From Tepidibacter thalassicus DSM 15285 (GTDB taxonomy: Bacteria; Bacillota; Clostridia; Peptostreptococcales; Peptostreptococcaceae): a DNA stretch of 64,000 nucleotides. The notes below the pieces were generated by a model. The model did no database searches. It was not told where the DNA came from and worked only from the letters and a program-made list of their open reading frames with translations. Of this stretch, positions 45,347 through 53,890 are shown piece by piece (within the stretch, counting starts at the first letter, position 1; each line of letters opens with the position of its first letter). Where the stretch lies: positions 1-64,000 of the forward strand of contig NZ_FQXH01000006.1 in NCBI RefSeq assembly GCF_900129915.1. The letters run 5' to 3'. The translations under genes were made by a program, and so were the position numbers.

Positions 45347-46471
45347 TCAAACAATTGACTCATATACATCAACAAGTTTTTTATTGGATATATCCCAATT
45401 ATATTTTTCAGATATTCTTTTCCCCTTTTCCTCTATATTTTTTACGCTTTCTTTATTGTTAATTATCTCTAATATAATATCTCTTATAATCTTTCTCTCT
45501 TTTTTATCTACTAATATACATCCTTCTCCTAAAACTTCATAAAAAGAAGATGTATTAAAGCATATAACTAACTTCTGACAAGCCATGGCTTCAATGCTTG
45601 ACAAAGGAAATCCCTCATAATCAGATAAATTAACAACCAATTCAGACCCATTATAAAAATAAGGCATATCTTTATAATCTACTATTCCTGTAAAAATAAC
45701 TTTATCTTCTAACCCCAAATCATTAACTAAAACCTTAAGTTTATAATAATATACTTCTCTTTTTCCATTGCATTTACCAACTATAACAAGTTTTAAATAT
45801 TTATTGTATTTTACCACTTCCTTAAATATCTCAATCAATTCATCTAAATTTTTCCTTTTATGTATACTTCCAACATAAAGTAAATAGTCCCCTCTTATTT
45901 TATACTTAACCTTTATAAACTCCTTACAAATTTCTTTTTTCATAGGTTTAAATATATTAGAACACCCAGGATATATAACCTCTATTTTCTCTTTTGAAAC
46001 ATCAAAATTATCAATAATTTCTCTTTTTACAAAATTTGAAACAGCAATAATTTTATCAGATTTTTCTACAACCCTCGGAAATACAGTTGTAAATTTTTCT
46101 AAATACTTATTATCTGCATATTCTTTATGAGTTACTGGAATCAAGTCATGTACTGTTATAACTTGTTTACAATTTTTCCTCAAAGGAATACTAAACCCAT
46201 TGTTAATCGAATGATATATATATACATTATTATTTTTTATGTATTTTTCAAGATTACTGTATTCATTATATTTTCTATTTAAATTCAAATCAACATATGT
46301 AATATTTTTATATTTATCCCATTCCTTAACATGTACATCTTCTTCCCAAATAAGATTATATTTAGGTTGAGGATATATTTCAAACAAATTATTCAAAAGC
46401 TCAAAATTGTAAGAATAAAGTCCTGTTCCATAAAGTTTAGTAATAGCCAATGAATCTATACATATTCTCAC
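45347..46471 (-). CDS. GT4 family glycosyltransferase
   Basis: GT-B fold enzyme using a nucleotide sugar. MRICIDSLAITKLYGTGLYS is a typical mannosyltransferase-like start; SLHKRKN-type loop appears as YVGSIHKRKNLDELIEIF, and the donor-site motif is NLSDYEGFPLSSIEAMAC (E-x7-E). No membrane segment. The GTG at 46471 lies 7 nt after AGGGG and ten codons inside the longest frame. It follows a SPOCS-like gene, so spore-surface glycosylation is suspected. Confidence 0.88.
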   Translation of the reverse strand: MRICIDSLAITKLYGTGLYSYNFELLNNLFEIYPQPKYNLIWEEDVHVKEWDKYKNITYVDLNLNRKYNEYSNLEKYIKNNNVYIYHSINNGFSIPLRKNCKQVITVHDLIPVTHKEYADNKYLEKFTTVFPRVVEKSDKIIAVSNFVKREIIDNFDVSKEKIEVIYPGCSNIFKPMKKEICKEFIKVKYKIRGDYLLYVGSIHKRKNLDELIEIFKEVVKYNKYLKLVIVGKCNGKREVYYYKLKVLVNDLGLEDKVIFTGIVDYKDMPYFYNGSELVVNLSDYEGFPLSSIEAMACQKLVICFNTSSFYEVLGEGCILVDKKERKIIRDIILEIINNKESVKNIEEKGKRISEKYNWDISNKKLVDVYESIV

Positions 46472-46481
46472 CTTCTCACCC

Positions 46482-47087
46482 CTATAAATACTCAGAATCA
46501 ATATCTATAAATTCACTATTTTCAGAATCAATGTCTTCATCTTTAGATATTGACAACTCTTTATCCACCTCAATATCTATATTTTTCCCAACATCAAATC
46601 TAATATTTTGTTTATAATATTTATCTTTTAAATTTTGATTATTATAATTTACATCTATCAAATACACTACATGAGAATATATTTTTCGTGAAGATATTAA
46701 TTCAAAATAAGCATCTAAAACATGAATACTTATATTATTAATATCAATATCAACATTGTTATTAGGTAATTCAACAAAAGTATTATAAGGCATATTTAAA
46801 TACAAAACATTTACTCTCTCAAAATCGCCATTTTCAGTATAAATAATCTTATGTTTTCTTTCACCATCAATTATAACAATATTAGATAATGAAGAATTGA
46901 CCTTTCTAATAGATTTAATTTTTAAATCAATCATAATTTCATATATAGTATTTATCTCTGGCTTATCATCAGGTACAAACAATATCTCTGTATCAGAATA
47001 CTCTACTATTTGTCCATTTATTTTATTTGGCAATTCATTCTTTGAAGCTATTCCTATTACATTTATAAAATTTCTAACAATACCCAT
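46482..47087 (-). CDS. Probable SPOCS/DUF3794-like protein with acidic tail
   Basis: I recognise no full-length family. The middle part IIDGERKHKIIYTENGDFER, LNMPYNTFVELPNN and VLDAYFELISSRKIYSHVVY has the order of a DUF3794/SPOCS domain (an outside-strand VxGxxxxKIxYT, a PFxxFIxLP turn, a final SRxI strand). That domain occurs in SipL and other spore-envelope proteins of clostridia. The C-terminal 25 residues are acidic (DEDIDSENSEFIDIDSEY). It lies directly before a glycosyltransferase gene (about 10 bp). Confidence 0.5.
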   Translation of the reverse strand: MGIVRNFINVIGIASKNELPNKINGQIVEYSDTEILFVPDDKPEINTIYEIMIDLKIKSIRKVNSSLSNIVIIDGERKHKIIYTENGDFERVNVLYLNMPYNTFVELPNNNVDIDINNISIHVLDAYFELISSRKIYSHVVYLIDVNYNNQNLKDKYYKQNIRFDVGKNIDIEVDKELSISKDEDIDSENSEFIDIDSEYL

Positions 47088-47195
47088 AAAATCCCCCCTT
47101 AATCAATATATTGTTTTCTACTTCAATTTTATTCATATTTACAAAAAAGTAATAATAAAATTATTTTAAGCTTACTCAAAAAGGAGGTACATATT

Positions 47196-47570
47196 ATGGG
47201 AGCTAGACTTGTAAAATTTAGTTTTACACCTGAAGAAAACGAACAAATAGAAGCTATTGTAAAAGTGCCAGAAGAAAAAAAAAGCGTCATTCACGGTATT
47301 GTAAAAGATTATAAAGGAAAAATTGTAAAAGACGCTGTTGTAAAACTATTTGAGGTAATTAATCCACCTTGTAAATTTAAACCTTTAACTCATACTTTCA
47401 CAGATGAATGTGGACAATTTTTATTTGGACCTTTATGTCCTAATAAACAATATGTTATTAAAGTATGGTTTAATGATGTTAAAATCAAACAATTAATTAT
47501 AGAACCTGACTGCGATAAAAATTGCAATCCAAAAGACGAGCTAAGCTGGCAAAACAATGAACAAAAATAA
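47196..47570 (+). CDS. Single-domain carboxypeptidase-regulatory-like protein
   Basis: The 124 residues contain one domain of the type found in the three paralogues at 36967-39610: IHGIVKDYKGKIVKDAVVKL opens it and CGQFLFGPLCPNKQYVIKVW closes it. The leader FTPEENEQIEAIVKVPEEKK replaces the LGQS leader, and a Cys-rich end CDKNCNPKD is added. No signal peptide. AAGGAGGT gives a strong start. Likely a further member of the same surface-protein set. Confidence 0.7.
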   Translation: MGARLVKFSFTPEENEQIEAIVKVPEEKKSVIHGIVKDYKGKIVKDAVVKLFEVINPPCKFKPLTHTFTDECGQFLFGPLCPNKQYVIKVWFNDVKIKQLIIEPDCDKNCNPKDELSWQNNEQK

Positions 47571-47572
47571 AG

Positions 47573-47621
47573 AAATCCATTGATAAGTTTTTATTATTTA
47601 AAAACTTATCAATGGATTTTT
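47573..47621. terminator. Bidirectional terminator
   Basis: Arms of about 19 bp beginning ATCCATTGATAAG around TTATT, between two convergent genes. Confidence 0.85.
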
Positions 47622-47623
47622 AT

Positions 47624-47785
47624 TTATCCTTCTTGTATTAATAATCTCTCATACATTTCACAAGTTTCATTCGTACATATATCTGCGACACAATGAATAC
47701 ACGTTACAACTTTACATTTTTTATAATTATTTTTAAATTTATCTATATCATTAACATTTACATTATTATTAAGCAATTCTTTCAT
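47624..47785 (-). CDS. 53-residue cysteine-rich protein
   Basis: ATG after AAGGAGGGG with good spacing. The product has five cysteines in its second half: KKCKVVTCIHCVADICTNET then CEMYERLL, spacing C-x4-C-x2-C-x4-C-x4-C. No homology recognised. A small metal-binding or disulfide-crosslinked protein is possible; the location among suspected spore-surface genes favours crosslinking. Conventional gene structure (ribosome site, terminator) supports reality. Confidence 0.65.
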   Translation of the reverse strand: MKELLNNNVNVNDIDKFKNNYKKCKVVTCIHCVADICTNETCEMYERLLIQEG

Positions 47786-47912
47786 CAATACCCCTCCTTA
47801 TTCAATTATCTTAATTGTTTTTGCAATTTAATTATATCAAAATTTCATTTGTTTGTCAATTGAATAAATTTATATAAATCATGCATATATACACATTTAT
47901 TTTTCAACAATA

Positions 47913-47940
47913 AAATAAGCTAGAAAATTCTAGCTTATTT
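47913..47940 (-). terminator. mtaD terminator
   Basis: AAATAAGCTAGAA and complement; the stop codon is inside the hairpin. The rest of 47786-47929 holds no gene. Confidence 0.7.
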
Positions 47941-49198
47941 TATTTATTTCATAATAAAGTTTTTCTAAATCTATAGTTTTAACTTCTCCTTTTTCCATAA
48001 GTATTTTTCCATCTACTATTACAGTATCGACATCGCTAGCTTGAGCAGAATAAACTATATTAGATATAGTATCATTATTTGGATAAAGATGAGGTTTATT
48101 CAAATCTATTATTACAAGATCGGCTTTATAACCCTCTTTTATATCTCCCATATTGTCTATTCCAAATATATATTTACCATTTGATGTTGCTATCTTTAAA
48201 ACTTGTGACGCTTTTACTAAAGTCGGATCTAAATTATATCCTTTATGAATTAAAGAAGCTATATGCATCTCTTCTACTATATTTACATTATTATTACTTG
48301 CACATCCATCTGTTCCTATTGTCACTATTGCTTCTTTTTCCAAAAGTTTAGGAATCGGCGCTATTCCACTTGCAAGCTTTAAATTTGATGTTGGATTATG
48401 AGAACAAATCACTTTTTTTCTAGCCATTATATCTATATCTTCATCATTTAAATGAACACAATGCGCTGCAATAACTTTCAAATCAAAATACCCTAACTCA
48501 TAAAAATACTTTACAGGGCTTACTCCAAACTTTTCCATGCTGTAATTATACTCATCTTTAGTTTCAGCTATATGAGTATGTATATTTACATTTAATTTTT
48601 TAGCAAATTCAAGCACATCTTTCAATAAATTTTTAGAACACGTATACATAGCATGAGGTGCTAAATTAACACTAATCCTTCCATTATCTACATTATTATA
48701 GTTTTTATATACATCTTCAATTTCCGATTTCATACTATCTGTAAATTCATCCCCAACTATATTTACCCCAATACTTGCTCTTATCCCAGAATCATATGCT
48801 GCCTTTGCAACTTCATCTGCAAAAAAATACATATCATTGATAGCTGTCGTTCCAGACTTTATCATTTCAACTAACGTCAAAAGAGAACCTAAATATGCAT
48901 GTTTTTTTGTAAGTTTCTTTTCTGTAGGAAATATATAATTATAAAGCCAATCCATTAAAGATGTATCCGATCCCACACTTCTAAGAATACTCATAGGCAA
49001 ATGAGTGTGAGAATTTACAAACCCTGGCATTAACAATTTATTTTTTCCATCAATTTCATAATCAAATTTAAAATCCTCTAAAAAATTTTTTGATATAAAT
49101 TTTATCTTATCATTTTCAATACCAACAAAAACGTTTTTTTCCACTTTAACTTCTTCTTCACAACGAATTATATCGATATTTTTTATTAAAATCTTCAC
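47930..49198 (-). CDS. mtaD: 5-methylthioadenosine/S-adenosylhomocysteine deaminase, amidohydrolase family
   Basis: A zinc amidohydrolase deaminating purine nucleoside thioethers in methionine salvage. Metal and catalytic motifs: PGFVNSHTHLPMSILR, VNIHTHIAETKDEY, IAAHCVHLND, SHNPTSNLKLASG and TIGTDGCASNN. Length 422 fits MtaD; the related SsnA or guanine deaminase are alternatives. The start is a GTG nine bases after AAAGGAG. Monocistronic. Confidence 0.85.
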   Translation of the reverse strand: MKILIKNIDIIRCEEEVKVEKNVFVGIENDKIKFISKNFLEDFKFDYEIDGKNKLLMPGFVNSHTHLPMSILRSVGSDTSLMDWLYNYIFPTEKKLTKKHAYLGSLLTLVEMIKSGTTAINDMYFFADEVAKAAYDSGIRASIGVNIVGDEFTDSMKSEIEDVYKNYNNVDNGRISVNLAPHAMYTCSKNLLKDVLEFAKKLNVNIHTHIAETKDEYNYSMEKFGVSPVKYFYELGYFDLKVIAAHCVHLNDEDIDIMARKKVICSHNPTSNLKLASGIAPIPKLLEKEAIVTIGTDGCASNNNVNIVEEMHIASLIHKGYNLDPTLVKASQVLKIATSNGKYIFGIDNMGDIKEGYKADLVIIDLNKPHLYPNNDTISNIVYSAQASDVDTVIVDGKILMEKGEVKTIDLEKLYYEINKIS

Positions 49199-49335
49199 GA
49201 AAACCAGCTCCTTTCTGCGTTTCAGGTTTCCTTATTTTAAACTATATTTTAATTTTTTTCAACATCAAATATCCCAAATTTTTATTTCTAGTTATAAAAA
49301 AAATACATAAATAATATATTTGAAAAGGAGGTGAT

Positions 49336-50661
49336 ATGTTGAAAATTCCAAATCTTGTATATTCAACCTTTTTACTCTTTATTTCTAATTTCATAGTTAG
49401 AATAATAGGTTTTTTATATAAAATATTTTTATCAAAAAAAATAGGAGCAGGTGGACTCGGAATATTTCACATAATCTTTCACTTTTTAATGCTTTGTGTA
49501 TCTATTACAACTACTGGAATTCCAGTAGCATTAAATAGCTTAATTTCAAAAGAAAAAAGTTTAAATAATAAACACAATATGAACGTTCTATTTATATCCA
49601 CTTTATATTTATCTTTTTTTATTTCTATATTTATATCAATGTTTGTATCCTTAAATTCAAAATTTATAAGTTTAAAACTTTTACATTCATCAAATTGTCA
49701 AATATTTATATTATCTATCGCACCTGCCATCTCATTAATTACTATATCAAATATATTAAGAAGCTATTATTACGGATTAAAAAAAGTAGAAATTCCTGCT
49801 ATAGGTCAAATATTAGAACAAGTAAGCAGAATATTATTTGTAATTTTTATATTTTCATACATAAAAAAAACTGCTTTTTACCCTTTAATTCCATTAATAG
49901 GATTATCAATTGGTGAAATTACAAATATATTATTTATTACAATTAATTTAATTAAAGAACCTAATTTAAAAAACAATTATGTAATATCATTAAAAGATTT
50001 TTATATGGGAATAATCAAAATTTCAAAAATAGCATTTCCCATAACTTTTAATAGAGTTTTCACAGTAGTTATTCAATCTATAAGCTCTATTTTAATCCCA
50101 AGCAGATTAGTTTTAAGTGGACTTAAATATGCAAATGCAATGAAAATATATGGTACTATTACAGGAATGGTTTTCCCTTTTTTGTTTTTACCATTTACTG
50201 TAACATCAGCTTTAGTTGTAAATTTAATCCCGAGCATTTCTCAAGAAATACCTAAAAAAAATTATAAATTAATAAATCAAAAAATTTTTTTCTCCATATT
50301 TTTAACTTCTTTTATAGGTTTATCAGGTAGTTTAATTTATATGTTTTTCGGAGAAAAAATTTGTTATTTAGTATATAACAACATTTTAGCAGGAAAATAT
50401 CTCAAATTAATTTCTATAAGTTGTTTTTTCACAGTACTAAATCACACCTTATCCGGTATACTTCATGCTATTGAAAAAGAATACAGAGCTACTATTAATA
50501 ATATTATTGGTCTTTTAATTCAACTTTTATGTATATACTTTTTAATTCCAATAAAAACTATAAATATATACGGATTTATTTACGGATTTATATCTTCTAA
50601 TATTATAATCTTTATACTTCACAGCATAACTCTATTTAAAGCACAAAAAAGATGGGTTTAA
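49336..50661 (+). CDS. spoVB: SpoVB-like polysaccharide flippase, stage V sporulation
   Basis: MATE/MOP superfamily lipid-linked sugar flippase with about 14 hydrophobic segments. The N-terminus FISNFIVRIIGFLYKIFLSK and GAGGLGIFHI match SpoVB/YtgP proteins, which translocate cell-wall or polysaccharide precursors and are needed for spore cortex in Bacillus. AAAGGAGGTGAT is a near-perfect ribosome site. Proximity to glycosyltransferases leaves open a surface-polysaccharide role instead. Confidence 0.85.
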   Translation: MLKIPNLVYSTFLLFISNFIVRIIGFLYKIFLSKKIGAGGLGIFHIIFHFLMLCVSITTTGIPVALNSLISKEKSLNNKHNMNVLFISTLYLSFFISIFISMFVSLNSKFISLKLLHSSNCQIFILSIAPAISLITISNILRSYYYGLKKVEIPAIGQILEQVSRILFVIFIFSYIKKTAFYPLIPLIGLSIGEITNILFITINLIKEPNLKNNYVISLKDFYMGIIKISKIAFPITFNRVFTVVIQSISSILIPSRLVLSGLKYANAMKIYGTITGMVFPFLFLPFTVTSALVVNLIPSISQEIPKKNYKLINQKIFFSIFLTSFIGLSGSLIYMFFGEKICYLVYNNILAGKYLKLISISCFFTVLNHTLSGILHAIEKEYRATINNIIGLLIQLLCIYFLIPIKTINIYGFIYGFISSNIIIFILHSITLFKAQKRWV

Positions 50662-50677
50662 ACTTCACCCATCTTTT
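50645..50677. terminator. Bidirectional terminator
   Basis: AAAAGATGGG arms around a TTTAAACTTCA loop between convergent genes; A and T runs on both sides. Confidence 0.8.
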
Positions 50678-51708
50678 CTAATATTCTCAAAACCTATAAA
50701 TGATATTTTAGGATAACTAGTTCCAAAAGTAGTATCTAATTTGAAATTTTTCAAATCATCAATATTATTTGATCTAAATTTATATCTAATAAAATTTATA
50801 TCTATACTTTTATTGTCTAAATTAACCTCACTCCAAGTCTTGCCATTATCAAATGAATAACAATTATATAATTTATTCATCTGAGTCCATACATTCCATA
50901 AAGTTTTACCCGTTTTTATAAGTGTTGGAAAAGAACAATTAGACTTTTCTGATAAAGATACTACATCTGATTTGCTTTTAAAACTATCTTTCAAATATCC
51001 ATTCATATACTTAACTACTAAATTTTCATTGACAAATTCCGACCAAGTAATATGATAAAAATTCATATCATCTTGCAAAACATTTAAATATATTTTTTTA
51101 TTATTTGTACTCGTCAACTGTTCTGGTTCAGTCCAAAACTTATTCAAAGAATTAAATCTACTTAAATATATTTCCTCTACTTCATTCACTTTATTAAAAT
51201 AAAATATATTTAAATTATCAGAACTAAAATTAATAAAAAAAGGATTAACAACAGGATAAGACACTATAAAATCTATACTACTTTCACTCCATTTTTCTCC
51301 ATCAAAATAATGACTAAATATAGCCCATATTCTAGTATCTCTAACATCTTGAATATAATATATTATGTAAACATTAGATTTTTTTTTGATTACATGAGGA
51401 TTTATTAATATATATTTTTCATTATTATAATCAAATAATTTTTTATACTTTATATCTTTATTTTCATCTGTATATATATACACGATTTTTCCATTTTCTA
51501 TATTAGCTATTCCATAAATATTATCTTCATCATCAATTTGTATATTAAATTGATTATCAACTACATTATTTATTATTTGTTTTTCATTATTCCAACCTTC
51601 ATTTTTTATAAATTCCCTTAAAAACAATCTCTTTTCATTAATATAAAATACTAATATATCTCCACTTGATTTCCTTATAACAGTTCTGATCTCATTAATA
51701 AATCCCAT
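50665..51708 (-). CDS. BNR/propeller-like repeat protein, paralogue 1
   Basis: The 347 residues consist of repeated beta segments with aromatic ends, for example IWAIFSHYFDGEKWSESSID, YHITWSEFVNENLVVKYM and WNVWTQMNKLYNCYSFDNGK followed by TWSE. The S-x-D-x-G-x-T-W core is an Asp-box (BNR) as in sialidase-type propellers. Catalytic arginines of true sialidases are not evident, so a structural or sugar-binding propeller is more likely. No signal peptide. AGGTGG precedes the ATG. Related to the genes at 52837 and 53891. Confidence 0.6.
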   Translation of the reverse strand: MGFINEIRTVIRKSSGDILVFYINEKRLFLREFIKNEGWNNEKQIINNVVDNQFNIQIDDEDNIYGIANIENGKIVYIYTDENKDIKYKKLFDYNNEKYILINPHVIKKKSNVYIIYYIQDVRDTRIWAIFSHYFDGEKWSESSIDFIVSYPVVNPFFINFSSDNLNIFYFNKVNEVEEIYLSRFNSLNKFWTEPEQLTSTNNKKIYLNVLQDDMNFYHITWSEFVNENLVVKYMNGYLKDSFKSKSDVVSLSEKSNCSFPTLIKTGKTLWNVWTQMNKLYNCYSFDNGKTWSEVNLDNKSIDINFIRYKFRSNNIDDLKNFKLDTTFGTSYPKISFIGFENIRKDG

Positions 51709-51822
51709 ATATATCCCACCTTATGAAATTATACTCTCTAAAAAATATATGCTTTAAGTAACTTCTGATATACTAATTTCATATATTAAGTATGAAATAA
51801 AAATCATTGCAATAATACTAGT

Positions 51823-51850
51823 CACCATATAAATTAAAAAACATATATTA
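51823..51850 (+). promoter_or_regulatory. Sigma-K-like promoter of the Cys-rich gene
   Basis: CAC, 16 bases, CATATATTA, about 57 bp before the start codon at 51907; fits AC-N16/17-CATANNNTA. Confidence 0.4.
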
Positions 51851-51906
51851 AAATTAGTAAAATAATTATTTGTTTTTTTATGTTGTTAAAAAGGGGGTAA
51901 ATTAAT

Positions 51907-52809
51907 ATGTCATGTAAAACTTATAATACAACAACATATACTAAAGATGATAATAAAAAAGGTATAGAAAGAACTTGCTGTTCAGCAAATACATCATGCA
52001 TAACACCTAGAACATATGACCCTGAAAAAATAACTGCTGAATGTATATTTGTTGAAAAAGTTTACGATTCAATAATTATACACAAAGAAGTAGATGTAAC
52101 CCCAGAATTTCCAATAGTATCCGATGTTATTAGTTGTATTACATCTCCATGTGAAATCATAAAAGTCGACATAACTTGTTCAGCTAAAAATGTTATTATC
52201 ACTCCAGAAATAACACGTATAAACGGAGAAGTAATTCCTCCTCCATTTCCTACTGTTCCAGGTCCTAGTGGATTAGATCAAATTGATTTATCATTTATAG
52301 ATACTTCAAAATGCGATAAAGAAGGAAAAGGAACTCCAATATATATAGCTCAGACACTAAACATTTCAGGAGAACTCAATTTAGAAATAACAGGTGAAGT
52401 TAGAAAACATGCAACCGGAAATATTAAAACTTTCAAAACTAATGCTACAATACCAATTCCAGATGGTTTATCAATTAATGCATTTGCTCATTTATGTATT
52501 CCTTCAACAGCTTATGCTATGAAACCATCTTTAGCTGAATTTTGTTCTGCAATGTGTGAATTTATTCTACCAAACGGATTAGATGATTTAGAACTTGTAG
52601 GTTCTCCATGTAATACTAGTATACAAATAAACGGAGCTTTCATTACATTGTGTTTAACTTGTGAAAAGAAAATTAAAGTTCCTGTACAACTTTGCGTATT
52701 ATCTACAGGTTTTTGTCAAGCACCAGAACAACAAGGATTATGTGCTGAATTCCCTCAATTATTCCCAGATCAAATAAATAAAAAAATTATAGATGACGAT
52801 GACTGCTAA
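51907..52809 (+). CDS. Cysteine-rich 300-residue protein, candidate spore coat/exosporium component
   Basis: About 20 cysteines are spread through the chain, several paired (TCCSANTSC, SCITSPC, LCLTCEKK) and one at the very C-terminus after DDDD. No signal peptide or membrane segment. AECIFVEKVYDSIIIHKEVD resembles segments of DUF3794-type spore proteins; two beta-rich halves flank a Pro-rich hinge IPPPFPTVPGPSG. Such composition is typical of disulfide-crosslinked coat or exosporium proteins. Strong AAGGGGG site and a sigma-K-like promoter. Function inferred. Confidence 0.6.
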   Translation: MSCKTYNTTTYTKDDNKKGIERTCCSANTSCITPRTYDPEKITAECIFVEKVYDSIIIHKEVDVTPEFPIVSDVISCITSPCEIIKVDITCSAKNVIITPEITRINGEVIPPPFPTVPGPSGLDQIDLSFIDTSKCDKEGKGTPIYIAQTLNISGELNLEITGEVRKHATGNIKTFKTNATIPIPDGLSINAFAHLCIPSTAYAMKPSLAEFCSAMCEFILPNGLDDLELVGSPCNTSIQINGAFITLCLTCEKKIKVPVQLCVLSTGFCQAPEQQGLCAEFPQLFPDQINKKIIDDDDC

Positions 52810-52842
52810 TAAAAAGAAGGCTTAATGCCTTCTTTATTAGCG
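52804..52842. terminator. Bidirectional terminator
   Basis: GCTAATAAA and GAAGGC arms around TTAAT, with A and T runs, between convergent genes; it overlaps both 3' ends. Confidence 0.8.
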
Positions 52843-53847
52843 TTTAAAAAATCCTATAATTTTTTTAAATAATGATATATCTTTTAAATAAATTTCATCA
52901 ATATAATCTATCCCAAATACAACTCTATTTTCCAAATCACCAAAAGTATCAATTTTTTTAAACATCTTTTCCTTATTTTCTATAAAAACAACATCACTAC
53001 CTAAATTTGATTTTATCTTTTTACTGTCGCTCCAACTCACTCCATAATCGACAGAATACCTACAATACATATTATTTTCACACTTCCATACAATCCAAAT
53101 CATTTCATCGAGTTCAAATATTTTATAATTTATATCTTGATCATTTTCATTTATCATACACTTACTGTCTAACTGCATATTTTTTAAAATTCGAGTAAAA
53201 ATTTTACCTTTATCATTATATATTAGATGGATATTGCATTTAGAATCTACAAAAAATTTTATTATATCAATATTTTGTATATTTAATTTTATTTCATCTT
53301 TCCATTTTTTATGATAATCCGAAAAAACACTTAAATACAATCCATTATTATCATTTTTATTGAACAAAAAAAATACATCTCCATTTATACTGTAATCTAT
53401 AAAATACGATTTTATATTTTTTAATGAATATAATGAATTTTTTATCCATTTATACCCATTAAAATAATAATGTCCTATGTATTTTGTGTTTTGAATATTT
53501 ACTATAGAATAAAATATGTGAACTTTATTATTAACAGTAAATATATTAACACAATCAATATAATCATGTTTATAATATGATTTTACCAAAATAGTTTTTT
53601 TCCAATTATTGTTTGAATTAATAAAATACCAAATTTCATTTTTATCATTTACACATACTAAGTAAATATTCCCCTTTTCATCTAAATCTACATCGTAAAA
53701 TTTTACATTATCTATTAATTTTGAATTTTCTATAATTTTATCCAAATTCATCACTTCATAACAAATGGAATTATTGTTTATAAAAAAAAACCACATTTCT
53801 TTAGCATATCGCTTTACAATAAAGCATCTATTTTTATCCACAACCAT
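52837..53847 (-). CDS. BNR/propeller-like repeat protein, paralogue 2
   Basis: 336 residues of repeated short beta segments: FYDVDLDEKGNIYLVCVNDK, VHIFYSIVNI, IHLIYNDKGKIF and the Asp-box-like WIVWKCENNMYCRYSVDYGV followed by SWSD. Same design as paralogue 1. It ends with a basic hydrophobic tail LFKKIIGFFKR that may contact a membrane. AGGAGGGG precedes the ATG. Cotranscribed with paralogue 3 (43-bp gap). Function unknown. Confidence 0.6.
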   Translation of the reverse strand: MVVDKNRCFIVKRYAKEMWFFFINNNSICYEVMNLDKIIENSKLIDNVKFYDVDLDEKGNIYLVCVNDKNEIWYFINSNNNWKKTILVKSYYKHDYIDCVNIFTVNNKVHIFYSIVNIQNTKYIGHYYFNGYKWIKNSLYSLKNIKSYFIDYSINGDVFFLFNKNDNNGLYLSVFSDYHKKWKDEIKLNIQNIDIIKFFVDSKCNIHLIYNDKGKIFTRILKNMQLDSKCMINENDQDINYKIFELDEMIWIVWKCENNMYCRYSVDYGVSWSDSKKIKSNLGSDVVFIENKEKMFKKIDTFGDLENRVVFGIDYIDEIYLKDISLFKKIIGFFKR

Positions 53848-53890
53848 AATACCCCTCCTAAAAAACTACTATTATTATATATGTAGTTAT

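Noticed and set aside
46897-47169. 90-codon plus-strand frame overlapping the SPOCS-like gene
   Set aside because: No ribosome site; antisense to a gene with a good start and operon position.
50665-51708. True sialidase
   Set aside because: Asp-box-like repeats are present, but no catalytic Arg triad or Tyr/Glu pair is visible and there is no signal peptide.
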